Positions 55,393-63,947 of a stretch of DNA of 64,000 nt are shown in pieces; position 1 is the first letter of the stretch, and each line of letters opens with the position of its first letter. Source of the stretch: CAYMCO01 sp964388955 (lineage in GTDB: Bacteria > Chloroflexota > Anaerolineae > Anaerolineales > E44-bin32). The notes beneath the pieces are model-generated. The model saw only the letters and a list, made by a program, of their open reading frames with translations, was not told the origin of the DNA and searched no databases. The position numbers and the translations under genes were made by a program. The stretch lies in assembly GCA_964388955.1 (NCBI GenBank), contig CAYMCO010000024.1:1-64000 (forward strand). Direction: 5' to 3'.

Positions 55393-56208
55393 ATGATTGC
55401 CATTGAGATTACTGGGACTGAAAGCCCGATCCATCGTCTGAACCCCATCACCAAGATCATCGCCGTAGTACTGTTTTGGCTGACCGCCCTGCTGTCGTTC
55501 AGCATTCCCGCCTTGGGAGCGATGATCGTGTTCTCGATTTCCATGTGGGTAGTAGCGAAGATCTCCCTGCGGGCCCTCAAGCCGCTTCTCATCGTGACTG
55601 CCTTGGTGTTCTGCATCTTCGCCACCGTCAATGGTTTCACCTTCTACGGTGGCAAGACCGCCATGTTCTATGTCTTCGGATTTCCTTTCTGGAGGGAGGG
55701 CCTGATGTTCGGCGTGGCATTGGGGATGAAAATCCTGGCGGTGGTGACCGTGGTGCCGCTGCTGACCCAGACCACCCCCATGCCGAAATTCATGGCCGCC
55801 TTGTCGAAACTGAGACTGCCGTACAAGGTTGTCTTTACAATGGGCATGGCCTTTCGCCTGGTAGACCTGGTGTCTCTGACGTATAAGGACATCACCGAAG
55901 CGCAGAAGCTGCGCGGGCACGATATCAAGCACATGAATATCGTCAAGAAGCTGACGAAAGGCTATTTGCCGTTGTTCATCCCCCTGATCCTCACCCTGTT
56001 GCGTCGTTCCGGCGATCTGGATATCGCCATCGAATCGCGCGGCTTCGGGGCTCCTGTGGAGCGCACATCGCTGGCAGAGCTGACCATGACCCGCCTTGAC
56101 TATGGCTTCCTGGCGATATTCCTGGCCGCCTTCGCTGTGGTTACCTACATCGCCTTCTTCGGTGGTGGCATGCGTATGGCGCAGGCGATCCGCGCAGCGG
56201 GGCACTAG
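55393..56208 (+). CDS. ECF transporter T component (CbiQ/EcfT family)
   Basis: A 271-residue membrane protein that couples the ATPases to the S component. About five or six helices are visible. The two cytoplasmic coupling motifs are present: AQKLRGHD and IAIESRGFGAP, each with the Arg-Gly pair that contacts the ATPases. The N terminus GTESPIHRLNPITKI is also characteristic. It follows the ATPase gene after 42 bases. Confidence 0.9.
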   Translation: MIAIEITGTESPIHRLNPITKIIAVVLFWLTALLSFSIPALGAMIVFSISMWVVAKISLRALKPLLIVTALVFCIFATVNGFTFYGGKTAMFYVFGFPFWREGLMFGVALGMKILAVVTVVPLLTQTTPMPKFMAALSKLRLPYKVVFTMGMAFRLVDLVSLTYKDITEAQKLRGHDIKHMNIVKKLTKGYLPLFIPLILTLLRRSGDLDIAIESRGFGAPVERTSLAELTMTRLDYGFLAIFLAAFAVVTYIAFFGGGMRMAQAIRAAGH

Positions 56209-56300
56209 GGAGGATTGGTGGTCATCGGATGGGATCGGGGGATTGCGGCCAGGATTGTGGGCTCCTGACGTGATCCGGCGTGGAGGCGAGAAGTGACTTT

Positions 56301-56325
56301 GAGAGCGCCAGTTGAGGGCGCTCTC
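56301..56325 (+). terminator. Hairpin between the ECF genes and the nitrilase gene
   Basis: GAGAGCGCC (56301-56309) and GGCGCTCTC (56317-56325) pair perfectly around a 7-base loop, followed by TGCTTATGG. It probably ends or attenuates the ECF transcript. Confidence 0.55.
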
Positions 56326-56365
56326 TGCTTATGGTCCTGTTGGGTGACAGCCACCAGGAGAGAAG

Positions 56366-58126
56366 ATGGTCGAGACCAAATACAAGGCCGCCGCGGTTCA
56401 ATTTGAGCCGATGCTAAAGGATGTGGCCGGGAATCGGGAGAGGCTGCTTGCCCTGACCGAGAAGGCGGCGAGAAAGGGCTCCAGGCTGATCGTCCTTCCC
56501 GAGATGGCGACCACCGGATACTGCTTCTATGATCGAGCCGAAATCGCGCCCTATGTCGAGCCGATCCCGGGGCCGACCACAGAGCTGTTCGGGAAATTGG
56601 CGGCTGACCACGGTGCCTATATTGTGCTCGGCATGGCGGAGGTGGATCCCCGGACCGGCATCTTCTACAACAGCGCGGCACTGATCCGGCCGGAAGGTGG
56701 AGTGGAGAAGATGCGCAAGGTTCACCCCTTTGTGTCCGACACGCGTTGGGCGAAGGACGGTGACCTGGGCTTTCCGGTCTGGCAAACCGAGATCGGGCGC
56801 CTGGCTGTGATCATTTGCATGGACGCGTCGTTCTTTGAAGCGAGCCGTGTCCCTGCGCTTCTTGGGGCGGATGTCATATGCCTGCCGACCAATTGGGTGG
56901 ATGAACGCGCGCCGGCCATGGATTGGTTCACGCGCGCCTTCGAGAACGGCGTGTACTTCATCGCCGCCGACCGGTATGGGGAAGAGAGAGGCGTGCAGTT
57001 CAGCGGTGGTAGCTGCCTGATCGGCCCCAAGGGAGGATTGATCTCCTTGTTGGACAGCGGGGAGGGCATCGTAGAAGGGCAGATCGACCTGGGAAAGGTT
57101 CGCGCCGCTACGATGAGGAGCCCGGGCCGGGCCGGGCGGCGGCCAGAATTGTACGCCGACCTGAGCCTCAATCCGTTGCTATGGTCCATGCGATATTCCC
57201 GCGACCTTTATGGGCAGCGGCCGCTCCCGAAAGGAGAACGCTGCGCCGTCGCCGTGCTGCAACCGCCGTGCGTACCTGACGGTTCGCTGCCGGCTCGAGA
57301 GATGTATGCCTCGCTGGTCGAGGCCGCACGCGCTCTTGCGGGAGAGCCGCTGAGGCTGGCTGTGCTGCCGGAGCTGAGTCTTGTACCCGATCTGGAACGG
57401 GCAGGGGAGATGGCGGAGCGCATCCCCGGCCCCTGCAGCGATTGGGCGGCGGAACTGGCCCGGCAAATGGGAATATACCTTGTCGTGGGCTTGGCCGAGG
57501 CGGACGGATCGGAGCGTTACAATACCGCGATCCTGGCCGGACCTGACGGGCTCATCGGCCGCTGGCGGCAGACGCATCTGGATCGGGAGGCCTACCCCTG
57601 GGCGACCCGGGGCCGCGGAGCCTTTCAAACCTGGGATATCCCCCTGGGGCGGGTCGGTATGCTGATTGGAAATGAGGCCTGGTTCCCCGAAGTCGGGCGC
57701 TGCCTGGCAATCCAGGGTGCCGACCTTATCTGCGCTCCTGCGGCCGTGTCCCTACCCGCGCCCATCGATCTGCCGCCCACGGATGTTCCCCTGGCGAAGG
57801 AGGTCTTGGCGGCGCCCGATGAGGCATACTGGCACCTTTGGCGGGCGCGCGCCGCCGAAAACAACACTTACCTGGCCTTTGCCAACCGGGTCGACGGGGG
57901 TTGTATGGGCTGGAGCGGCGTGTTCGGGCCGGATCTCTTTGGATTTCCGCGCACGGATGCCCTGATCCGGGACAGCGCAGCGGCCTGCGCGGTCGCGATT
58001 GTGGATACGCGCGACTACCGCGCTCCCGAGCGCCCGAATCCGGCGCGCTTCAAGGATTTGGTCCGTATGCGTATGCCGGGATTCTATGACCCGCTGGTCG
58101 CCCCGGAGCCCGTTGGCGGGGACTGA
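56366..58126 (+). CDS. Tandem carbon-nitrogen hydrolase (nitrilase superfamily), second domain degenerate
   Basis: A 586-residue protein with two nitrilase-superfamily domains. Domain 1 (about 5-285) has the Glu46-Lys118-Cys151 triad (LPEMATTGY, MRKVHPF, VIICMDASF) and should hydrolyse an amide, nitrile or carbamoyl bond. Domain 2 (about 292-570) keeps Glu336 (LPELSLVPD), but the Lys position reads Gln402 (RWRQTHL) and the Cys position Gly435 (MLIGNEAWF), so it is probably inactive or regulatory. Related enzymes include beta-ureidopropionase and N-carbamoylputrescine amidase. CCAGGAGAGAAG precedes the ATG. Confidence 0.82.
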   Translation: MVETKYKAAAVQFEPMLKDVAGNRERLLALTEKAARKGSRLIVLPEMATTGYCFYDRAEIAPYVEPIPGPTTELFGKLAADHGAYIVLGMAEVDPRTGIFYNSAALIRPEGGVEKMRKVHPFVSDTRWAKDGDLGFPVWQTEIGRLAVIICMDASFFEASRVPALLGADVICLPTNWVDERAPAMDWFTRAFENGVYFIAADRYGEERGVQFSGGSCLIGPKGGLISLLDSGEGIVEGQIDLGKVRAATMRSPGRAGRRPELYADLSLNPLLWSMRYSRDLYGQRPLPKGERCAVAVLQPPCVPDGSLPAREMYASLVEAARALAGEPLRLAVLPELSLVPDLERAGEMAERIPGPCSDWAAELARQMGIYLVVGLAEADGSERYNTAILAGPDGLIGRWRQTHLDREAYPWATRGRGAFQTWDIPLGRVGMLIGNEAWFPEVGRCLAIQGADLICAPAAVSLPAPIDLPPTDVPLAKEVLAAPDEAYWHLWRARAAENNTYLAFANRVDGGCMGWSGVFGPDLFGFPRTDALIRDSAAACAVAIVDTRDYRAPERPNPARFKDLVRMRMPGFYDPLVAPEPVGGD

Positions 58127-58280
58127 CGGGTGAGCCCACCACGTACGAGATGGGTGCTGGCTCTTCGAAAATCCGCCGCCGGCCGTCTCTTGTGCTCGGC
58201 AAGCGGAATACCGCTTTGGCTGACGGATCCCCCGCCCGCCATCGTATTTCGACATCCGGGCGAGTGATATCATTCATCGC

Positions 58281-59915
58281 ATGCGACACGGACGAGGTCG
58301 GCGAGACTTGCATTCGCTGCTGATCAGATTGTTTCTGTTGGGGTCGGTGCTTGCAGCTTGTGCCCCTCTCCCGCTCCTGCCAACATCCTCTCCCACGACA
58401 ATCTCCATAACCCCTTCGACAGCGACCCGCTCGCCCACCGCTCCTTCAGTGACCGCCACACCGTCTCCTGCGCCGAGCCCAACGGCGGCTCCGAAGATGC
58501 GGGCGACTCCAACTCTCCCCAAGGACGAAATGGAAGCGCAGCGGAGGGCCATGCTGGGCGCCTTCGAAGAAGATGCCTCTGGGTTGCCCTCCGCTACCCG
58601 CTATCTGATCGCGGTTGAGGTAAATATGGCGGCCGCTGGGGATTCCGCCTCCCTGGACGGCGTAGCTCGCATACGCTACACCAACACCTCCGAGGAAGCT
58701 CTGGGATCCCTTCCGCTCATGCTGTGGCCCAATCAGGAACAGTATCAAGGGCGGATGGTGGCGGGACCGATCCTCGCTGGGGGCGCCGTCGCCCCCGCGC
58801 ATCTGGGCGATGACGGGATCGTCCTGTGGGTCGATCTCCCCTCACCCGTAGGGCCGGGGGACATGCTCGATATGAACGTCCCCTTTGACATCGATGGTAT
58901 CGGAGTGATGAGCCAGGAACACCCGCAGCGTTTTGGGATCACGCAGGGGGTTCTGCTGGCTCCAACGTTCTATCCCCTGGTGCCGCCGCGGGACGCGGAA
59001 GGCTGGCGGATCCAACGCCCACCGCTGGGGGGCGATACGACCAACAGCGAAGTCGCGTTCTACGACGTGACCATAAGCGCCTCAGCGGAGCTGGAAATCG
59101 TCACCTCTGGCCGGGAGATCGAGGAAGGCGTGGGCCACCAGGGGCAACGGCTGATCCGGAGCGTGAGCGGGCCCGCCCGGGACTTTGCCTTCGCTGTGGG
59201 GCCCTTTGAGACTGACAGTGAGATGGAGGCGGGTGTCGAGCTTGCAAGCTGGTACTTGGCGCCCCATATCGAGGGCGAGGCCCTCATGTTGGCGTCGGCG
59301 GGAGGCCAGCTGCGCACATTGAATCGACTGATTGGACCGTATCCGTACCGGGAACTGGATCTCGTCGATAGCCCGGGTGCCTTTGGCGGGATCGAGTATC
59401 CCGGCCTGGTCTTCATCGGCACCTTGGGCACCCACTGGGTGATTGATCCTACGGTGCATGAGGTGGCGCATCAATGGTTCTATGCCATGGTGGGGAACGA
59501 CCAGCTGGAAGAACCGTGGCTTGACGAGGCTTTCGCCACCTACGCCGAGGTGCTCTACTACGAGCAGCAGGTCGGCTCGGGCAGGGCCACCGCACAGTTA
59601 GACCTCTATCGAGAGATGCTGGATCTGCATCCCGATCCCTCCCTCCCCATAGGGCTTCCCGTGGATGATTATGCGAGTGAAAGCGACTATGCGCTGTTTG
59701 TATACTACAAAGGCGCCCTGTTCTTGGATGCCTTGCGCCGCCAGCTCGGTGATGAGTGGTTCTTCCAAGCCCTGGGGGAGTATTTCCGCGCCTACCGCTA
59801 CGACATAGGAAATGCGAGCGGCTTTCAGACCACAATCGAAGAGGTTTGCGGTTGTGATTTGGAGACGCTTTTTGACCGTTGGGTCTATCAGGGAGGGGAG
59901 CTCGAAGGACCGTAG
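58281..59915 (+). CDS. M1-family zinc metallopeptidase lipoprotein
   Basis: A 544-residue secreted protease. The signal peptide with lipobox VLAAC is followed by a Ser/Thr/Pro linker. The peptidase domain shows GGIEYPGLVFIG and the zinc site HEVAHQW (His393, Glu394, His397) with the third ligand Glu416 in PWLDEAFATYAE, the spacing expected for the gluzincin M1 family. The enzyme is probably an aminopeptidase outside the membrane; the N-terminal beta domain is short. The gene is co-directional with the island, but no functional link to it is clear. Confidence 0.88.
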   Translation: MRHGRGRRDLHSLLIRLFLLGSVLAACAPLPLLPTSSPTTISITPSTATRSPTAPSVTATPSPAPSPTAAPKMRATPTLPKDEMEAQRRAMLGAFEEDASGLPSATRYLIAVEVNMAAAGDSASLDGVARIRYTNTSEEALGSLPLMLWPNQEQYQGRMVAGPILAGGAVAPAHLGDDGIVLWVDLPSPVGPGDMLDMNVPFDIDGIGVMSQEHPQRFGITQGVLLAPTFYPLVPPRDAEGWRIQRPPLGGDTTNSEVAFYDVTISASAELEIVTSGREIEEGVGHQGQRLIRSVSGPARDFAFAVGPFETDSEMEAGVELASWYLAPHIEGEALMLASAGGQLRTLNRLIGPYPYRELDLVDSPGAFGGIEYPGLVFIGTLGTHWVIDPTVHEVAHQWFYAMVGNDQLEEPWLDEAFATYAEVLYYEQQVGSGRATAQLDLYREMLDLHPDPSLPIGLPVDDYASESDYALFVYYKGALFLDALRRQLGDEWFFQALGEYFRAYRYDIGNASGFQTTIEEVCGCDLETLFDRWVYQGGELEGP

Positions 59916-60138
59916 GATATGCCCCGCAGGGTGCCTGCCTCGCGATGACACCCATCCGCCGCTTCGGGTGCGTTCCATGTTGGGGGGCGAGGCCCTCCCG
60001 GATGCGCTTGAACCAAATGCCATCTGATTTGACCCCCAGGCATGCACATGCCCCCACCCCCTCTGCTCCCCCTCCCCCAACTTGCCTGGATCGCCGTGCA
60101 CGGTGGGCCGGTGGTTGGCGGCGGGGGAGAGGTCCTTA

Positions 60139-60241
60139 GGGGACGGGGGAGCGCCGCTCCCCCGTCCCCGGCTTCAATTAACCCCTCCCCCCACGGATGG
60201 CTTTGGCTTCTCGACCATCGAAGGAGCCGTGGGGGGAGGGG
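60139..60241. repeat. Two adjacent perfect 15-bp palindromes
   Basis: First pair: 60139-60153 with 60155-60169 (GGGGACGGGGGAGCG and its complement, one-base centre). Second pair: 60182-60196 with 60227-60241 (CCCCTCCCCCCACGG and its complement, 30-base loop). They match the style of the elements at 22.6 and 40.8 kb and could be REP-like dispersed elements or a strong terminator for the peptidase gene. Confidence 0.65.
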
Positions 60242-60373
60242 TTCGGGGTGGGGGGCGAAAAGGCGCCTGCGGCAGAAAGAGCGATGACCACGGCCGCGAG
60301 TCTGTCCGGCTGGGACGTGAGGAGATGCGAAGATGACGAAGGGGCGGTGAAGCTTCCATTTACAAATGCGTTT

Positions 60374-60396
60374 GCCCCCTGAAATGGAACACACCC
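60374..60396 (+). promoter_or_regulatory. 23-nt putative operator, copy 2
   Basis: Identical to 5442-5464 at 22 of 23 positions (G instead of C at the variable base) and 15 bases before the -35 box. See copy 1. Confidence 0.5.
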
Positions 60397-60411
60397 GCCG
60401 CTTCTTCTTCC

Positions 60412-60440
60412 TTGACCGGCCTGCCCCCGGGACGTAGAAT
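60412..60440 (+). promoter_or_regulatory. Sigma70-type promoter of the SHMT-GcvT gene
   Basis: TTGACC (60412-60417), 17-base spacer, TAGAAT (60435-60440), 65 bases before the ATG. Confidence 0.6.
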
Positions 60441-60505
60441 CCAATTGTCGGACAACTTAACCCAAATCCCCTCGTCATCTCGACAAGAAATGATGGAGCC
60501 TGGTT

Positions 60506-63500
60506 ATGACGGATTACTTCTTTCGTGGATCGCTCGAGGCGCTCGATCCGGAACTCTTCAAGCTGACGGAGTTTGAGGCCGAACGGCAGTACCGCAGGCT
60601 GATTCTGATCCCTTCGGAGAGCAGCGCGCCCTTCGCCGTGCGCGAGTGCTTGGCGTCCCCGTTCCAGAATGTGTATGCGGAAGGCTATCCGCGACCCGAA
60701 ACACGCAGTATGCCTGAGGCGGAGATCCTGGATCACGCGACCCGGCTGGCCGTCTACCGGCGATACTCCGATCCGCGCTACTATAAGGGCGTTGAATACG
60801 CGGATGCGGTGGAGGCTTTGGCCCGTCGGCGGTGCGCACTTGCCTTCGCGGCCAATGGATTCACCCCGGAAGAACTCTATGCCAATGTGCAGCCACTTTC
60901 CGGCGCGCCCGCCAACAACGCGGTCTATCAAGCGCTTTTGGAGCCTGGTCAGAAGATCATGGGGATGAATCTGCTTCATGGAGGCCATCTCACCCATGGC
61001 TCTTCTGTGAATCGATCCGGGAAGCTATATGATGCCGTCCATTATGGCGTGGACCCGGAAACAGAACGCATTGACTACGATGCTGTGGAGCAACTGGCGC
61101 GTGATGAGCGTCCCCGGTTGATCATCGCCGGCTATTCCTCCTATCCCTGGTCGGTCGACTGGGGCCGCTTCAGGGAGATCGCCGATGCCGTCGGGGCCTA
61201 TCTGATGGCGGATATCGCTCACGTCGCTGGGCTGGTTGTGGCGGGTGTGTGCCCCTCACCAGTGGGATATGCGGACGTGATAACCTTCACCACTCACAAG
61301 TCGCTTTGCGGGCCGAGAGGGGCGGTCATCCTGACGACCTCTGCCAGCCTGAGCCGCAAGATCGATCGGGCGGTGTTTCCCGGGGAACAAGGTGGACCCC
61401 ATATGAACACCATTCTCGGCCAGGCGCTGACTTTCAAGCTTGCCATGACGGACCAATTCAAAGCGCTGAATGAGCAGATTGTGAAGAATTGCGCGGCGCT
61501 CACGGCGGCGATCGAGGCGGCAGGCTTTCGGATCCCCTTCGGAGGCACGGATACCCATCTCTCCAATGTGGACTGCAGCTCTGTGACAGGGAAGGATGGA
61601 ACCCCTTTGTCCGGGGATATGGCCGCCCGCATCTTGGACGTGGCCGGGATCGAAGTGAACCGCAATACGATCCCGGGGGACCGCTCCGCTGCCTTCGCTT
61701 CTGGAATCCGGATCGGAACACCCTGGATTACCCAAAGGGGGTTCAAGGAGCAGGATTGCCGGGCCCTGGGAGCGCTGGTCGGAAGCATTTTGAATGCATG
61801 CCAGCCCTACTCGATGCCGGGAGGGACCAAGGCCATGCGGCGAGCAAAGGTCGATTTCGCCGCGTTGAACGAGGCGAAGATCCAGGTGCGCGAGATCGCG
61901 GCTGAGAAAGGCGCCGACTTCGGCCCGCCAGAATATGGATATCCGCACTTCTATTACCTCGATGACCCGCTCCCTGAGGGGGAAATCGTCCACATCGGCT
62001 TGGAGGGGAGTGCAGCGCCTTCGTTGCTTCGATGGCTGACGGGAGCCCGCCCCGAGCAGCTTGAAGTCGGGTCCCCGCGAGGGACAACACTATGGACGCC
62101 CGAGGGGGCAGTAGATTGCACCATTGTGCGCGAGTCTGACCATGGGGAGTGGGGCGTTTTTGTGGCGCGCGAGGATGCCGCGCTGACGCTCACTTGGTTG
62201 CGGGATGCATCCGATGGCTATGTCACCTTCGATCCAGACGATGTACTGCGTAAATTGCCCGGGCCGGTGGTCGTGCGGGTGCTCGGTGCGGTGTCGGAGG
62301 CGCCCGGCCCGGCCAAGCGGACCGCCGGGGGGGACAAGCCATGGTTCATGGGCATGCCCGCAGGGGAAAAGACTGAGCTGCCGCGTTTCCGCTGGAATCC
62401 AGGTGAAGGGGAGGGGTTGCGCCGTACGGCGCTATATGAGACTCACAAGGCCATGGGAGCCAAGATGGTCCCCTTCGCGGGATGGGAAATGCCGGTCTGG
62501 TACACCTCTGTGCTGGAGGAGCATGTAGCCACCCGAGAGGCTGCGGGTCTTTTCGACGTCAGCCACATGGGCGTGTATCAAGTGGAAGGCGAAAGCGCCC
62601 CCGTCTTCCTCGATAGCGTGGTGGGCAACGATGTCTCGACCCTGGATGTGGGAGAATCGCTATACACCCAATTCTTGGATCCGGGGGCAGCGGTGATCGA
62701 CGACTGCATGGTATATCGCCGCGCGCCGCAAGTCTACTTGGTGGTGGTCAACGCGGGCAACGATGACAAAGATTGGGCCTGGCTGAATGCGGTCAAGGAT
62801 GGTCGTGTGAGGATCGATGACGATCGCCCTTGGGCGAGGGCTTTTGGCTGCGACGCCCGGTTGCGCAATCTGCGGGATCCGGAATCCGGGGCGGACATGC
62901 GGGTGGATATCGCCCTGCAGGGTCCGAGGAGCCGGGAAATACTGCTTCGCTTGGGTTGCGATGAGGAGATCGCCGAGCGCCTCCGTGAGCTCCCTTGGGC
63001 CGGGATCATGGAAGGGGAATTCGGGGGATTCCCTCTGGTAGTGAGCCGGACGGGCTACACGGGGGAGCGCGTCGCCTATGAGCTCTTCGTGCATCCTGAT
63101 AAGAGCGTCGGGCTCTGGGAAGCGATCATGGAGGCGGGGAAGGGGGTGGGGATGCTGCCCGTCGGTCTGGGCGCTCGCGATTCCCTGCGCACAGAGGCTG
63201 GCCTTCCATTGTATGGGCACGAGATGGCGGGTGAAATGGGGCTTGGCGTGGGTGACGCCGGATTTGCGGCATATGTGAAGGCCTATAAGCCGTGGTTCAT
63301 CGGCCGAGCGGCTTTCTTGCAGCAGGAGGCTGTGCGTGGGCAGCAGGTGGCTCGCTTCCGCTTCGACGACAAAGGTGTGCGCATGGCGCACTACGGCGAT
63401 CCCGTCGTGGACCGGCGGGGCAAGGTGATCGGAACGGTCACTTCGTGCGCAGTCGACAGCCAGGGGTATCTGCTGGGGCAAGCGGTGCTGGATCTGAAGC

Positions 63501-63634
63501 ATACGGAGCCAGGCACGTCGATCGCGGCCTTCCAAGGCGCTTCGGACAAGCCAGGAAAGGCGCCTGCCGAATTGGGGCGCGGAGATCACGTCGCCATCCC
63601 CACGCCGGCCACGGTGCTATCTCGATTCATGTGA
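60506..63634 (+). CDS. Serine hydroxymethyltransferase-GcvT (aminomethyltransferase-like) fusion
   Basis: A 1042-residue fusion of two folate enzymes. Residues 1-450 form a PLP-dependent SHMT (GlyA) domain: HGGHLTHG, ADIAHVAGL (Asp236, His239), PLP Lys265 in FTTHKSLCGPRG and NTIPGD. Residues about 640-1040 form a GcvT domain: THKAMGAKMVPFAGWEMPVW (in part), LFDVSHMGVY, AVIDDCMVYR and RTGYTGERVAYELFV. The roughly 190-residue linker (450-640) is mostly beta-like and not recognised. The chain could interconvert glycine, serine and methylated or aminomethyl donors with folate C1 units in one protein. The ribosome binding site is weak (ATGGAGCC). Confidence 0.9.
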   Translation: MTDYFFRGSLEALDPELFKLTEFEAERQYRRLILIPSESSAPFAVRECLASPFQNVYAEGYPRPETRSMPEAEILDHATRLAVYRRYSDPRYYKGVEYADAVEALARRRCALAFAANGFTPEELYANVQPLSGAPANNAVYQALLEPGQKIMGMNLLHGGHLTHGSSVNRSGKLYDAVHYGVDPETERIDYDAVEQLARDERPRLIIAGYSSYPWSVDWGRFREIADAVGAYLMADIAHVAGLVVAGVCPSPVGYADVITFTTHKSLCGPRGAVILTTSASLSRKIDRAVFPGEQGGPHMNTILGQALTFKLAMTDQFKALNEQIVKNCAALTAAIEAAGFRIPFGGTDTHLSNVDCSSVTGKDGTPLSGDMAARILDVAGIEVNRNTIPGDRSAAFASGIRIGTPWITQRGFKEQDCRALGALVGSILNACQPYSMPGGTKAMRRAKVDFAALNEAKIQVREIAAEKGADFGPPEYGYPHFYYLDDPLPEGEIVHIGLEGSAAPSLLRWLTGARPEQLEVGSPRGTTLWTPEGAVDCTIVRESDHGEWGVFVAREDAALTLTWLRDASDGYVTFDPDDVLRKLPGPVVVRVLGAVSEAPGPAKRTAGGDKPWFMGMPAGEKTELPRFRWNPGEGEGLRRTALYETHKAMGAKMVPFAGWEMPVWYTSVLEEHVATREAAGLFDVSHMGVYQVEGESAPVFLDSVVGNDVSTLDVGESLYTQFLDPGAAVIDDCMVYRRAPQVYLVVVNAGNDDKDWAWLNAVKDGRVRIDDDRPWARAFGCDARLRNLRDPESGADMRVDIALQGPRSREILLRLGCDEEIAERLRELPWAGIMEGEFGGFPLVVSRTGYTGERVAYELFVHPDKSVGLWEAIMEAGKGVGMLPVGLGARDSLRTEAGLPLYGHEMAGEMGLGVGDAGFAAYVKAYKPWFIGRAAFLQQEAVRGQQVARFRFDDKGVRMAHYGDPVVDRRGKVIGTVTSCAVDSQGYLLGQAVLDLKHTEPGTSIAAFQGASDKPGKAPAELGRGDHVAIPTPATVLSRFM

Positions 63635-63722
63635 TGTTCACGGCGCCAGTGCGGCCGCCGGAAATGACATCAGTTATCCACCCTGTTGGCAGTGGTCGTC
63701 CGCCGTGGCCCCAAGAAAGGTG

Positions 63723-63749
63723 AGAGCCCCATCCCTTCGGTGGGGCTCT
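63723..63749 (+). terminator. Terminator hairpin after the fusion gene
   Basis: AGAGCCCCA (63723-63731) pairs perfectly with TGGGGCTCT (63741-63749) around a 9-base loop. It lies between the convergent fusion and pilin genes, with no pronounced U tract. Confidence 0.55.
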
Positions 63750-63800
63750 AACGCGCTATGACAGATGGGGGGGTAGGATCGAATGGGTCAAGCGCTGCGT

Positions 63801-63947
63801 CTAGATGTTGGCGACAATGTTGCTGAAGACGTTTCCGATGGCGGGGCCGAGCACGACCAGAATGACGATCACGACCACCGCGACCAGGACCAAGATGAGG
63901 GCGTACTCTACAAGGCCCTGACCCTTTTCCTTCGGTGCGAATAACAT
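63801..63947 (-). CDS. Flp/Fap-type IVb pilin subunit
   Basis: A 48-residue prepilin. The leader MLFAPKEKG ends at the prepilin-peptidase site before QGLVEYALILVL, whose Glu at +5 and hydrophobic stretch are the hallmarks of Flp pilins; the mature peptide is a single hydrophobic helix plus a short tail. The ATG at 63947 is preferred over 63998 because AAAGGAAG lies eight to ten bases upstream. Flp pilins are assembled by the Tad system; tad genes may lie beyond the window edge. Confidence 0.85.
   Translation of the reverse strand: MLFAPKEKGQGLVEYALILVLVAVVVIVILVVLGPAIGNVFSNIVANI

Larger units (their letters stand above)
59916..60505. other. Intergenic region with palindromes, shared element and promoter
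   Basis: About 590 bases. The first half is very GC-rich with two long palindromes (60139-60169, 60182-60241). The second half carries the 23-nt element (60374-60396) and a promoter (60412-60440) for the SHMT-GcvT gene. No coding sequence is supported. Confidence 0.55.
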
